Shown here: positions 28,766 through 37,680 of the stretch, in pieces | Numbering within the stretch: position 1 is the stretch's first letter | Layout: each line of letters starts with the position of its first letter | From: Pseudonocardiales bacterium | Lineage (GTDB): Bacteria > Actinomycetota > Actinomycetes > Mycobacteriales > Pseudonocardiaceae | NCBI GenBank assembly: GCA_019241525.1 | Contig: JAFAWY010000050.1 | Location: forward strand, 1 to 64,000 | Direction of reading: 5' to 3' | Length of the DNA stretch: 64,000 bases | Notes under the pieces: generated by a model | Databases searched by the model: none | The model's input: only the letters and a program-made list of their open reading frames with translations | What the model was told of the DNA's origin: nothing | Program-made: the position numbers and the translations under genes

Positions 28766-30111
28766 AGCAGCTGCCCTCCAGTGCATCGCGATCCATTACG
28801 TCGTGTGCCACCAGCTGCGGCGACGCCGTCGCCCGCGGCATTGATGAGATCGTCTGCTGGGCAGCGACCCCGCCGGATCCGGTACTCGGTGATCTCCTCC
28901 AGGAGCATCTGCACCTCGGGTGGGGCGTCCAACGCTGGCAGTGCGCCGCAGGCGAGTTCGAATACCTCTGTTGCGGCAACGGCGAGGGTCTCGTCGCGCA
29001 GGCCGCGTTTGGCGGCCTGCAACCATCGTCCAGCGGCCGGCGCGCACACCTCTCGAGCGGCCGCCGTCACCTCGGGGTCGGCGAGCAGCGCGGCCAGCAC
29101 AGCCACCGGCACCAGCCACTGCCCGACCGGCTGGGCGTCCAGATAGCGGACTTCGAGGTAGCCATGCGGTCGCACTGGCGGGAACAGCGTGGTCAGGTGG
29201 TAATCCAGATCAGCGGTGCTGGGTCGGCCTGGTAGCGCTCCGGATAGCCAATCAGCAAAGGTAACCCCGCTGGGCACCTCCCAACTGCCGCAGGGACGGC
29301 GCTGGCAAAGCAACGGAGTATCCAGCGCTCGGCGGGCCCAATCAGCGGCTGGATTCCACTCCAATTCCGGATCCCACTTCACCGGACTTGGCCTGGTGCG
29401 GGTCGGATCCAGCGCGAACCAGGCCTGCATCCGGGAAGACACCCATCCAGTAAGGCGGCCACCTAGCCACGGCGAGTTGGCGAACGCGGCCACCAGCACA
29501 GGCCCGAGATCGTGTAAGGCTGCCCAGCGCAGTGCCACGTCAGAAGGGGTGCCGGCATCCAGGCACACCTGCACCGCCGCGGTGGAGCACATCATGGCCC
29601 GCCCCATCGGACCGATCCGGTCGAATGCACTTTCCATGGCGGCGTAGCGGGGAATGTCGACCAGGCGGCGGGACGGCCGATAGGGGTCAGAGCCCAGATC
29701 GGTAAGGACGAGGCCTGCGGGATCGAGCAGTTCGGTCAGTGCGGCGGTATCGCCTTCGACGGTGGCGATGAGCTCGGTCAGCGAGGTGCAAGGAGGGCTC
29801 GAGATCTCTAGCTGACCACCGGGTTCGACCGTGACGGTGGAGCCGTGGGGAAGGGGATTGTGGGGACTGTCGGGGACGAGGGAAGGGGGAACATGTGCGC
29901 CGAGCGTTTCGGCCAGGTGCTGGGCCTGCAACGGGCGATGGGGATTCCCGGAATGCTGCACCACCCACTCAAGCTCGGCGCCGAGCAGCCTTGGCGGGCC
30001 GTGCTTGAAGCAGACCGACGCGACATAGATTTCGGCCTCTTCGCGGCAGCGCAGCACCGTGGGTGGTGCGGCTGGCGCTGACGTCCAAGGCTGCGCTGCC
30101 TCTGCCGTCAC
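28762..30111 (-). CDS. egtA: Glutamate-cysteine ligase EgtA
   Basis: A 449-residue ATP-dependent ligase making gamma-glutamylcysteine for ergothioneine. LLGAELEWVVQHS, STVTVEPGGQLEISSPP and RAMMCSTAAVQVCLDAG are GCS2-type motifs. GTG start behind AGGAGG. First gene of egtA-B-C-D, all joined by 4-6 nt, so one operon. Confidence 0.95.
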   Translation of the reverse strand: MTAEAAQPWTSAPAAPPTVLRCREEAEIYVASVCFKHGPPRLLGAELEWVVQHSGNPHRPLQAQHLAETLGAHVPPSLVPDSPHNPLPHGSTVTVEPGGQLEISSPPCTSLTELIATVEGDTAALTELLDPAGLVLTDLGSDPYRPSRRLVDIPRYAAMESAFDRIGPMGRAMMCSTAAVQVCLDAGTPSDVALRWAALHDLGPVLVAAFANSPWLGGRLTGWVSSRMQAWFALDPTRTRPSPVKWDPELEWNPAADWARRALDTPLLCQRRPCGSWEVPSGVTFADWLSGALPGRPSTADLDYHLTTLFPPVRPHGYLEVRYLDAQPVGQWLVPVAVLAALLADPEVTAAAREVCAPAAGRWLQAAKRGLRDETLAVAATEVFELACGALPALDAPPEVQMLLEEITEYRIRRGRCPADDLINAAGDGVAAAGGTRRNGSRCTGGQLL

Positions 30112-30221
30112 AACCCACCTCCTGGGAATTGACGGGTCCTCGCCACGCTACCCAGTTACTCCGACACTCGCACCGTTACGCCAATGACGTTCGTTTACCG
30201 TTCCCATCCGGTTCCGACCCT

Positions 30222-30289
30222 GTGTCGCGCTCTCGTGCCTGGTGTGTCGGGCCACGTGGCCCGACACACCAGGCACGAGAGCGCGACAC
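30222..30289. repeat. 68-bp perfect palindrome
   Basis: Two exactly complementary 34-bp arms (30222-30255 and 30256-30289) meet with no spacer at CCAC/GTGG. The arm begins GTGTCGCGCTCTCGTGCCTG and continues GTGTGTCGGGCCAC. It begins 7 nt past the stop of the ABC exporter gene and about 110 nt upstream of egtA. There is no T-run, so it is not a standard intrinsic terminator. Confidence 0.9.
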
Positions 30290-30296
30290 GCCCGCA

Positions 30297-32150
30297 TTAA
30301 GCCAGGGCGAACTGAGTGTGGTGCAGTTGGGCGTACCGACCACCTGCGGCGAGCAGCTGTTCGTGTGCGCCCCGTTCGACGATCCGGCCGTCTTCGATCA
30401 CCAGGATCTGATCGGCGGCGCGGATGGTGGACAGCCGGTGTGCGATGACCAGCGCCGTGCGTCCATGCAGCGCCTCGCCGAGCGCGGCCTGCACCGCGGC
30501 TTCAGACTCAGAATCCAGATGCGCGGTGGCCTCGTCCAGGATCACCACGCGAGGTCGGGCCAGCAATAGCCGAGCGATGGCCAGTCGTTGCCGCTCACCA
30601 CCGGAAAGGCGGTACCCACGGTCGCCGACCACGGTGTCCAGCCCGTCAGGCAGTGACCGCACCAGCGGCTCCAACCGGGCTCGCCGCAGCGCGTCCCACA
30701 ACTGTTCATCGGACGCGTCCGGTGCGGCGAAGCGCAGATTGCCCGCAATGCTGTCGTGGAATAGGTGCCCGTCCTGAGTCACTACGCCTACCGTGTCGCG
30801 CAGCGCGGCGAAGGACAGGTCCCGGACGTCGATCCCGGCCAGGCGCACTGCCCCGCCGCTGACGTCGTACAAGCGGGGAACCAGCGACGCCGTGGTGGAC
30901 TTGCCCGCCCCCGAGGAGCCCACCAGCGCCACTAGTTGTCCGGGTTCGGCTCGGAAGGTCACCCCGTGCAAGACCTCGGTACCGCCCCGCGCATCCAAGG
31001 TGGCCACTTCCTCCAGAGATGCCAGCGACACCTGCTCGGCCGAGGGGTAGGCAAAGTGCACGTTGTCGAATTCCACCGAGACCTCGCCCGAGGGCATCGT
31101 CCGGGCATCCAACCGCTCAGTGATCATCGGGCGGACATCGAGGACCTCGAAGACTCGCTCGAAGGCGACCAGCGCGGTCATGACGTCGACCCGGGCATTG
31201 GCCAGCGAGGTCAGTGGTGTGTAAAGCCGGGTGAGCAGCAGCGCGAGGCTGACCACGGTGCCTGGCGCGATGTCACCACGCAGCGCCAGCCAGCCTCCCA
31301 GCCCATAGACCAGCGCTTGGGCCAGCGCCGAGACCAAGCTCAGCGCGGTGAGGAACACTCGCGCCGACATCGCGTTGCGCACACCGATGTCCCGGACCCG
31401 AGCTGCCCGATAGCCAAATTCCGCCGCTTCGGTCTCCGGGCGCCCGAACAACTTGACCAGCGTGGCGCCTGGTGCGGAGAATCGCTCGGTCATCTGCGTG
31501 GTCATCGCCGCGTTGTGCGTAGAGGCCTCGCGCCGCAACTCGGCCATCCGTGCGCCCATCCCCCGCGCCGGCATGACGAAGATCGGCAGCAGCACCAACG
31601 CCAGTACGGTGACCGGCCACGACAGCATCAGCATCACCACCAGCGTGAGCACCAGCTGGATCACGTTGGTCACCACGCCGGACAGCGTTGAGGTCAGCGC
31701 GGTCTGCGCGCCGATGACGTCGTTGTTGAGCCTGCTCACCAGCGCCCCGGTCCGGGTGCGGGTGAAAAACGCCACGGGCATCCGCTGGACGTGCTCGAAG
31801 ACTGCACGGCGCAGGTTGAAGATGAGGCCCTCACCGATCCGGGAGGACTGCCAGCGTGACGCTAGCCCAATCCCTGCGTCGAGTACGGCTAATCCCGCGA
31901 TCAGCGCAGCCAGTCCCCCAACTAGTGCAGGCCGCGCATGCCCAACGATGGCATCGACGACACGGCCGGCCAGCACCGGGGTCGCCACGGTGAGTACCGC
32001 AGACGCCATGCTCAGTGCGAGAAAAATCAGCAGCGACGTCCGGTGCGGCTTGGCGAATGCGGCAACCCGGCGGACCGTACCCGGCGCCAGGGCACGGGGT
32101 GTGGTGCTCTGACGCGCCACGCTGTTCAGCAGGCCCCACGTATTGTCCAT
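30297..32150 (-). CDS. ABC exporter, fused permease-ATPase
   Basis: A 617-residue half-transporter: six transmembrane helices about residues 38-320 (SLLIFLALSMASAVLTVATP first), then an ABC domain with Walker A LVGSSGAGKSTTA, signature RLSGGERQRLAIARLL, Walker B RVVILDEATAHLDSE and H-loop VIAHRLSTI. MsbA/multidrug type; substrate unknown. It would act as a homodimer. ATG 32150 follows AAAGGAT. Confidence 0.9.
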   Translation of the reverse strand: MDNTWGLLNSVARQSTTPRALAPGTVRRVAAFAKPHRTSLLIFLALSMASAVLTVATPVLAGRVVDAIVGHARPALVGGLAALIAGLAVLDAGIGLASRWQSSRIGEGLIFNLRRAVFEHVQRMPVAFFTRTRTGALVSRLNNDVIGAQTALTSTLSGVVTNVIQLVLTLVVMLMLSWPVTVLALVLLPIFVMPARGMGARMAELRREASTHNAAMTTQMTERFSAPGATLVKLFGRPETEAAEFGYRAARVRDIGVRNAMSARVFLTALSLVSALAQALVYGLGGWLALRGDIAPGTVVSLALLLTRLYTPLTSLANARVDVMTALVAFERVFEVLDVRPMITERLDARTMPSGEVSVEFDNVHFAYPSAEQVSLASLEEVATLDARGGTEVLHGVTFRAEPGQLVALVGSSGAGKSTTASLVPRLYDVSGGAVRLAGIDVRDLSFAALRDTVGVVTQDGHLFHDSIAGNLRFAAPDASDEQLWDALRRARLEPLVRSLPDGLDTVVGDRGYRLSGGERQRLAIARLLLARPRVVILDEATAHLDSESEAAVQAALGEALHGRTALVIAHRLSTIRAADQILVIEDGRIVERGAHEQLLAAGGRYAQLHHTQFALA

Positions 32151-32215
32151 CTAAGCATCCTTTACTGCTGCCGCGAACGTCGGCGTCTGCTGACTGTAAC
32201 GCTGTAATAATCGAA

Positions 32216-33364
32216 TTATCCCGATGTCGCTTGGCGTACCCTTAAAAACCCCTGTTTCGATATGTTCTCATTACTTCCTGATTGCCTGCTGTTACGTCGA
32301 GCGTAATCGGGCAAAAACAGAGTCGAGTCACCGAACTCGTGCCACAAATAACGGTTTTGCACCGCCGCAGTGTAGGCAGCATTGACGAGTTCGGCTCCGG
32401 CGACGGACTCAAGTAACAACAAATGGCTGGCTTGTGGCGCATGCAGGCCGGTGATGAGTCCCGTCACGGCTCGGACCGGATGCCTGGGGCCGAGGACGAG
32501 ATCGGTCCAGCCGCGCGCGGCTTTAATCAGGCCGCTAGGGTGCGCCGCAGTCTCCAACGCCCGCACGACGGTGGTACCAACCGCAATGACGCGGTGCCCA
32601 GATTCGCGCGCATTCTGGACCAGCCGGGCGGTGGGTTCGGGCACCTCGAAGCGCTCCGAGGCCGGCGGTTCATGCAGCTCGAGGCTGGAGACGCCGGCAT
32701 GCAGGACGATCGGAGCAAAGGTGACCCCCATCGCCATCAGCTGCACCAGCAACGGCGCAGTAAACGGGCGGCCGGCGCTAGCCATTTCAGCACTCCCCGG
32801 CTGCCGGGCGTATACCGTTTGATAGTCGGCTAACGGGTACTGCTCGGAGAGATAGTCGTAGCCAATCGGGCGGCCATACGTAGACAGGTAATCCACGAGT
32901 GCGGTCGGCGGCGTCACCGCCGCCCGCCACAACCGGCTTGTCCCATCATCGGGTGTGGGGTCCGGATAAGCGGTGCTGAGCTGGAGTTTCACGCCGCCGG
33001 GCAGGTGCAGCTGCTGCCCTGGACGAGTGGTCAGGTCGGGTGCGCGCCCGTCGTGCCGGCGGATTTCCACCACCCACTCCCTCGAACTCAATGAGGTGGC
33101 GATGTGCACCGGTGCGAGGTTGCCATCGTCACGACGCCCGCTTACGGCTGCCGGCATGGTGGCTGAGGTGTTGACCACCACAAGGTCGCCGGGCTCCAGC
33201 AGAGCGGGCAAATCGAGGAAACGCCGGTGCTCGATCCGGTCAGGCCGAGCCACCAGTAGCCGGACACCGTCGCGCGGCACTCCACGGCGTTCCGGTGGTC
33301 CGGTGGCTTCGCTTCCCGGCGCCAGCGTGAACTGCGTAGTCGGATACTCAGCGGCGATTGTCAC
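32216..33364 (-). CDS. queA: QueA-like SAM:tRNA ribosyltransferase-isomerase
   Basis: A 382-residue protein with QueA motifs: GDLVVVNTSATMPA, IGYDYLSEQYPLADYQTVYA, GSAEMASAGRPFT, FAPIVLHAGVSSL and AVGTTVVRALETA. QueA makes epoxyqueuosine in tRNA. No other queuosine gene is in the window and many actinobacteria lack the pathway, so the real substrate is uncertain. GTG 33364 overlaps the SDR stop by 4 nt. Confidence 0.85.
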   Translation of the reverse strand: MTIAAEYPTTQFTLAPGSEATGPPERRGVPRDGVRLLVARPDRIEHRRFLDLPALLEPGDLVVVNTSATMPAAVSGRRDDGNLAPVHIATSLSSREWVVEIRRHDGRAPDLTTRPGQQLHLPGGVKLQLSTAYPDPTPDDGTSRLWRAAVTPPTALVDYLSTYGRPIGYDYLSEQYPLADYQTVYARQPGSAEMASAGRPFTAPLLVQLMAMGVTFAPIVLHAGVSSLELHEPPASERFEVPEPTARLVQNARESGHRVIAVGTTVVRALETAAHPSGLIKAARGWTDLVLGPRHPVRAVTGLITGLHAPQASHLLLLESVAGAELVNAAYTAAVQNRYLWHEFGDSTLFLPDYARRNSRQSGSNENISKQGFLRVRQATSG

Positions 33365-34086
33365 CGGACTATCCCCATCATGAGTTCTGCGGCCCGGTAG
33401 CGACCGCTTGGTAGATCCGCTTCGGCCAGCACCAGTAACGCTGGTACAACGCTGTCTGGTGGCGGCCGATCGCTGATGTCCTCGCCCGGAAACGCCTGCT
33501 GGTGCAGATCGGTGGCCATGTCGCCCGGGTCAAAGGCATAGATCCGAAGTTGTGGGTGCTCCACCGCGAGAACCGCCGTGAGCTGGTCCAGCGCTGCCTT
33601 AGTCGAGCCGTAGCCGCCCCATCCCGGGTATGGCTCCACCGCAGCGTCCGACGAGACATTGATCACCCGTCCTGCGTGGCGCGCGAGTTGCGGCAGCAGT
33701 AGCTGGAAAAGTGCCAGCGGGGCCAAAGCATTGACCGTGTAGACCTGTTCAAGCACGTTAAGGGGGTAGTCAGCGAGGCCGGGCTGCGGGCTCGGGCCCA
33801 GCACGCTGGCGTTGTTGACGAGCATGTCGACACCGCCTACCGCGTTCGCCACCTCGGCCAGCTGCACACGATGGTGAGGATCGCTGACATCACCAGATAT
33901 CGCTGTCACCGCGTGCGGGGTCCCGATCTCAGCAACCGTCTTGGCAAGCCGCACGGGGTCACGAGCGTCGGTCACGACATGCCAACCACGGCGCACGAGG
34001 CCGACGGCGAATGCTCGACCGAGGCCGCGACTCCCGCCGGTCACCACAGCTACCCGCGTCGCGGGAGGTGCACTTTCCTGCGTCAT
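33361..34086 (-). CDS. SDR-family oxidoreductase, SoxR-linked
   Basis: A 241-residue classical SDR: VAVVTGGSRGLGRAFAVGLV, LVNNASVLG, RVINVSSDA, GGYGSTKAALDQL (Tyr-x3-Lys). It starts at ATG 34086, head-to-head with soxR across 54 nt, and is translationally coupled to queA. Likely induced through SoxR by redox-active compounds (inference). Confidence 0.88.
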   Translation of the reverse strand: MTQESAPPATRVAVVTGGSRGLGRAFAVGLVRRGWHVVTDARDPVRLAKTVAEIGTPHAVTAISGDVSDPHHRVQLAEVANAVGGVDMLVNNASVLGPSPQPGLADYPLNVLEQVYTVNALAPLALFQLLLPQLARHAGRVINVSSDAAVEPYPGWGGYGSTKAALDQLTAVLAVEHPQLRIYAFDPGDMATDLHQQAFPGEDISDRPPPDSVVPALLVLAEADLPSGRYRAAELMMGIVR

Positions 34087-34101
34087 GCCGCGAGCATGTA
34101 A

Positions 34102-34124
34102 CTTGAACCTCACTTCAGGTCAAG
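34102..34124. promoter_or_regulatory. Probable SoxR operator
   Basis: CTTGAACCT-CACTTC-AGGTCAAG, an imperfect dyad in the 54-nt gap between soxR and the SDR gene. Its length and AACCT/AGGTC half-sites fit MerR-family spacing between -35 and -10. On the minus strand TTGACC could be the -35 of the SDR-queA operon. Confidence 0.55.
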
Positions 34125-34140
34125 GGATGGGTCGAGCAAT

Positions 34141-34638
34141 ATGGACAACACTGACCTGTTACCGATTGGTGAGATAGCCAGCCGCGCCGGGGTGGCTCCC
34201 TCGGCTCTGCGCTACTACGAACGGCGTGGGCTGATCAGCGCCGTCCGGACCTCGGGCGGTCAGCGGCGCTACCCGCGCAACGTGCTGCGACGGCTGGCCT
34301 TCATCCGTGCCGCACAGAATGTCGGGCTCTCGCTACACGAGATCTCCAGTGCACTGGACACCTTGCCGGCGCAGCGCACACCCACCACAGCGGACTGGGC
34401 ACGACTGTCCCGCTCCTGGCGTAGCCGGCTTGATGAGCAGATTGCCGGGCTCACCGCTCTGCGAGACGGGCTGACGTCATGCATCGGCTGCGGTTGCCTA
34501 TCGCTGCGCCGCTGCAGGCTGTCCAACCCCAACGACAAGGCCGCCAGCTACGGCGCCGGTGCCCGTTACCTGCCGCCCACTCTGCGCCGCCCCATCGACG
34601 CGGAGGCCGGACAGCAACGGTCTGGGAACGCACGGTAA
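34141..34638 (+). CDS. soxR: Redox-sensitive regulator SoxR
   Basis: A 165-residue MerR-family protein: winged HTH GEIASRAGVAPSALRYYERR, dimerisation helix, then the [2Fe-2S] motif CIGCGCLSLRRC near residues 118-129 with all four cysteines. In actinobacteria SoxR senses redox-active small molecules and drives adjacent reductase genes. The C-terminal tail after residue 135 is variable. Confidence 0.93.
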   Translation: MDNTDLLPIGEIASRAGVAPSALRYYERRGLISAVRTSGGQRRYPRNVLRRLAFIRAAQNVGLSLHEISSALDTLPAQRTPTTADWARLSRSWRSRLDEQIAGLTALRDGLTSCIGCGCLSLRRCRLSNPNDKAASYGAGARYLPPTLRRPIDAEAGQQRSGNAR

Positions 34639-34686
34639 GCCGTTATCCAGTGACGGCCTCGCCTGACCTCCTGCCTCACCCTGGAG

Positions 34687-34725
34687 GCATATCGGGGTCA
34701 GAAGGTTTCGCTTACCCCGATATGC
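34687..34725. terminator. Hairpin between convergent soxR and HTH gene
   Basis: GCATATCGGGGT (34687-34698) pairs exactly with ACCCCGATATGC (34714-34725) around a 15-nt loop. It sits between two gene ends, 48 nt past soxR and 37 nt past the HTH gene, so it can end both messages. Confidence 0.65.
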
Positions 34726-34762
34726 ATCCACGTCGGGGAAAGGGCCCTCTTGGTCGAGAAGT

Positions 34763-34972
34763 CTACTTCTTCTTTGTACGGGTGGCGCCGCCACGACCAC
34801 GCAGCGTCACACCGGACTCGGAAAGCACCCGGTGGACAAAGCCGTACGAGCGCCCGGTCGACTCAGCCAACGCCCGGATGCTGGCTCCCTTCTCGTACTT
34901 CTTCTTCAGCTCGGATGCCAGCTTGTCCCGTGCCACACCGGTGATCCGGCTGCCTTTTTTCAGGTCGGCCAC
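34763..34972 (-). CDS. Small HTH protein (Rv1473A-like)
   Basis: A 69-residue basic protein with a resolvase/Lsr2-like HTH (GASIRALAESTGRSYGFVHR) and a Lys/Arg/Gly tail (RGRGGATRTKKK). Conserved across actinobacteria downstream of this ABC-F gene. Function unproven; likely a DNA-binding regulator. GTG 34972 behind GAAAGG. Confidence 0.85.
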   Translation of the reverse strand: MADLKKGSRITGVARDKLASELKKKYEKGASIRALAESTGRSYGFVHRVLSESGVTLRGRGGATRTKKK

Positions 34973-35179
34973 CTCGAAACGCCTTTCTTCCGATAGCAGA
35001 AGAGCCGGTCACGGCCCTTGCGGCAATGATCGACCACGTTAGCGATCTCCGCTAGACGATCTCCGGGTGGATCTGTGAGCGGTACCCATAGCGGGCTCAG
35101 ATGCTCAATATAGCGACAAAAACGACAAAGCAATCGGTTGGCCGGTTGTGAGTACGCTGAGTAGTCGGGACATCACAAT

Positions 35180-36805
35180 TTACGCTAATTGCACTAGTTC
35201 TAGGTAATCAACGCTCCAGTGGTCTTCAGTGCCCTCCGGCAACACGATCACTCGCTCTGGACCGAGTGCCTGCACCGCCCCGGGATCGTGGGTCACCAAC
35301 ACGACCGCACCCGAGTACAGCCGCAGCGCGTCGAGCACCCGCTCCCGGGACACTGGATCGAGGTTGTTGGTCGGCTCATCCAGAAGCAGCACGTTGGCCG
35401 CTGAGCACACCAGTGCAGCCAGCGCCAGCCTGGTCTTCTCGCCGCCGGACAGGGTGCTGGCCAGCTGGTCCAACTGCTCTCCGCGAAACAGGAAGGCACC
35501 CAGCAGGGTGCGCAGTTGTTGTTCGGGGACATCCGGTGCAGCGTGGCGGAGGTTTTGCCACACCGTGGCATCGAGATCCAACGTGTCGTGTTCCTGCGCG
35601 AAGTATCCCAGTTGTAACCCATGCCCTGGTTCGACTTGGCCGGTGTCAGGGGTTTCCATCCCGCCGAGTAAGCGCAGCAAGGTGGTCTTTCCGGCGCCGT
35701 TAAGGCCGAGGATGACTACCCGCGCGCCCCGGTCAACGGCGAGGTCCACCCCGCTGAACACTTCGAGTGAGCCGTAGGACTTACCCAGCCCACTGGCTCT
35801 CAACGGGGTTCGGCCACAAGCGGCGGGTTGGGGAAAGCGGATCTTGGCCACCTTCTCGGCACGTTGCTCGGTCTCGGTGCCGGCCAGCAACCGTGCGGCC
35901 CGTCGTTGCATGTTCTGCGCGGCAACTGCCTTGGTTGCCTTGGCTCGCATCCGGTCGGCCTGCGCCATCAGCGCGGTAGCCTTCTTCTCCGCATTGGCCC
36001 GTTCGCGGCGCCGGCGCTTCTCGTCGGCCGTACGGGCGTCCAGGTAGCGCCGCCAATCCAGGTTGTAGACGTCGACCTCACCGCGGATCGCATCGAGAAA
36101 CCAAACCTTGTTCACTACCGCCGCGAGCAGGTCGGTGTCGTGGCTGATCACGACAAGGCCGCCGTCGTGAACCGTCAGAAAATCCCGCAACCAGATGATC
36201 GAATCGGCATCGAGGTGGTTGGTTGGCTCATCGAGCAGCAGCGTCGTGTTCGAGCGGCCGCCTGAGCCGTCAACGGCACCGAAGAGGATCCGAGCCAGTT
36301 CGACCCGGCGCCGCTGCCCGCCGGACAGTGTGCTCAGCGGCTGCGGCAATACCCGGTCAGGCAGCCCGAGACTGGCACAGATCCGCGCCGCCTCGCTTTC
36401 CGCAGCGTAGCCACCCAGCGCCGAGAACCGGTCTTCCAGCTGGCTGTAGCGGCGCACGGAGCGACCCTGTTCATCGGGGTCGACCAGCTCAGCCATCGCC
36501 GACTGAACCTTGTCCATGTCACGCAGCAGTTCGTCGAGCCCGCGGGCGGACAGCACCCGATCCCGTGCCGAGATGGTCAGATCGCCATCCCGGGGATCCT
36601 GCGGCAGGTAGCCCAAGTCCCCACTGCGCTGCACCTGCCCCCCGTAGGGTGCGGATTGGCCGGCCAGCACCCGCATCGTGGTCGTCTTCCCGGCTCCGTT
36701 GCGGCCGACCAACCCGATCCGGTCACCGGGCTGTACCCGCAGCGATGCATCGGATAGCAGAGTGCGAGACCCCGCGCGGAGTTCAAGGTCGCTAGCAGTG
36801 ATCAC
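35180..36805 (-). CDS. ABC-F ATPase (Rv1473-like)
   Basis: A 541-residue soluble protein with two ABC domains and no membrane part. First Walker A GLVGRNGAGKTTTMRVLAG, signature TLSGGQRRRVELARIL, Walker B TTLLLDEPTNHLD; second GLNGAGKTTLLRLLGG, LSGGEKTRLALAAL, LLLDEPTNNLD. The Lys/Arg/Ala-rich linker reaches the tRNA sites of the ribosome. ABC-F proteins relieve stalled or antibiotic-blocked ribosomes. GTG 36805 starts MITASDLEL as in homologues. Confidence 0.92.
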   Translation of the reverse strand: MITASDLELRAGSRTLLSDASLRVQPGDRIGLVGRNGAGKTTTMRVLAGQSAPYGGQVQRSGDLGYLPQDPRDGDLTISARDRVLSARGLDELLRDMDKVQSAMAELVDPDEQGRSVRRYSQLEDRFSALGGYAAESEAARICASLGLPDRVLPQPLSTLSGGQRRRVELARILFGAVDGSGGRSNTTLLLDEPTNHLDADSIIWLRDFLTVHDGGLVVISHDTDLLAAVVNKVWFLDAIRGEVDVYNLDWRRYLDARTADEKRRRRERANAEKKATALMAQADRMRAKATKAVAAQNMQRRAARLLAGTETEQRAEKVAKIRFPQPAACGRTPLRASGLGKSYGSLEVFSGVDLAVDRGARVVILGLNGAGKTTLLRLLGGMETPDTGQVEPGHGLQLGYFAQEHDTLDLDATVWQNLRHAAPDVPEQQLRTLLGAFLFRGEQLDQLASTLSGGEKTRLALAALVCSAANVLLLDEPTNNLDPVSRERVLDALRLYSGAVVLVTHDPGAVQALGPERVIVLPEGTEDHWSVDYLELVQLA

Positions 36806-36846
36806 GTGAGGTGACTCCAAAAGTGGTCGCCGACCAGGGATCGATT

Positions 36847-36908
36847 CCCCGCGCGCCGTGGCGTGCGGGGCCAGTCACACATCAGCTTGTCGCGACCACG
36901 GACTCCAT
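36847..36908 (-). promoter_or_regulatory. Candidate leader peptide and hairpin before ABC-F
   Basis: On the minus strand an 8-residue open frame MESVVATS (36908-36882) ends 12 nt before a GC-rich hairpin (CCCCGCACGCC / GGCGCGCGGGG, 36870-36847, one mismatch). The ABC-F start lies 41 nt further. The layout resembles ribosome-stalling attenuators of ABC-F genes, but so short a frame can occur by chance. Confidence 0.35.
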
Positions 36909-36963
36909 CCTACCTAGCGGCCACATCTGAATTAGCCACGGTCTCAACGGGTGCAGTAGCCGC

Positions 36964-37647
36964 TCATCCACCCTGGCTGCGCTTCACCAGCTGCACCTCG
37001 ACGCATCGCGCCCGCCGGGCGGCATCGTCGAGCACTGCGCGGCGCGGCTCAGCGATGGCGAGTATGCGGGGCTGCATGCGTTCCCGTAACCCGATCAACC
37101 GAGGGTCGGCAGTCACGGTGCGCAAGGCTGCACTGTCTCCACCGAGAACAATGGCATCCAGCTCTGCGGCGCGGGGCAGCAGTACACCCGCCGCGGCGTC
37201 GGCCGCGGCACGCAAAGCCATCCGTACTTGGCCTTCGCGTCGCCGGGCGAACCGCTGCTGGGATTGCCCACCAGCCGCGCTACGCCCGTGCACTAGCCGG
37301 CTACCGGTCTTAGAAGACAGGACTATCCCAGCGCGAGCGATTCCCACGCTGTATCCGCCTAGACGAACCAGCAGCAACCCAATTGTGCGCGCCGCCAGGA
37401 GGTGGTCGACCAGGTCATCCACTGCCAGCCCGGCCCGCTGCCCGGTTGGTCCCGCAAATGGGCCGAATGGCAGCGGCATGGAAGCGATCCACCCGTCAGC
37501 GGTGACCACGTCGACTTGCCACGGCTCGGCTCTGGTGGCCAGCGCACCGCCATGATCGTCGACGAAGCGCTCCAGGAATCTCGCCAGCCGCTCTGGTTCC
37601 ACCTCGACCGCACGGCCCCCGCCGGCAAGTTCCCGGATGCGGCTCAT
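36964..37647 (-). CDS. acVLRF1-type peptidyl-tRNA hydrolase/release factor
   Basis: A 227-residue protein with the VLRF1 catalytic-loop sequence SAAGGQSQQRFARRREGQ (about residues 130-147), containing the GGQ-like glutamine used to free nascent chains from stalled 60S/50S complexes. N-terminal half has an alpha/beta release-factor fold (EVEPERLARFLERFVDDHGG). ATG 37647 has TAATGT 7 nt upstream and no Shine-Dalgarno. Precedes ABC-F on the same strand: a ribosome-rescue pair. Confidence 0.8.
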   Translation of the reverse strand: MSRIRELAGGGRAVEVEPERLARFLERFVDDHGGALATRAEPWQVDVVTADGWIASMPLPFGPFAGPTGQRAGLAVDDLVDHLLAARTIGLLLVRLGGYSVGIARAGIVLSSKTGSRLVHGRSAAGGQSQQRFARRREGQVRMALRAAADAAAGVLLPRAAELDAIVLGGDSAALRTVTADPRLIGLRERMQPRILAIAEPRRAVLDDAARRARCVEVQLVKRSQGG

Positions 37648-37654
37648 CAGCGGC

Positions 37655-37674
37655 ACATTACGCCCGCGTAGCGT
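37655..37674. promoter_or_regulatory. Overlapping divergent leaderless promoters
   Basis: In a 33-nt gap, TAATGT on the minus strand (37655-37660) is 7 nt from ATG 37647, and TAGCGT on the plus strand (37669-37674) is 6 nt from GTG 37681. The -35 region of each must lie inside the other gene. Confidence 0.5.
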
Positions 37675-37680
37675 GCACTT

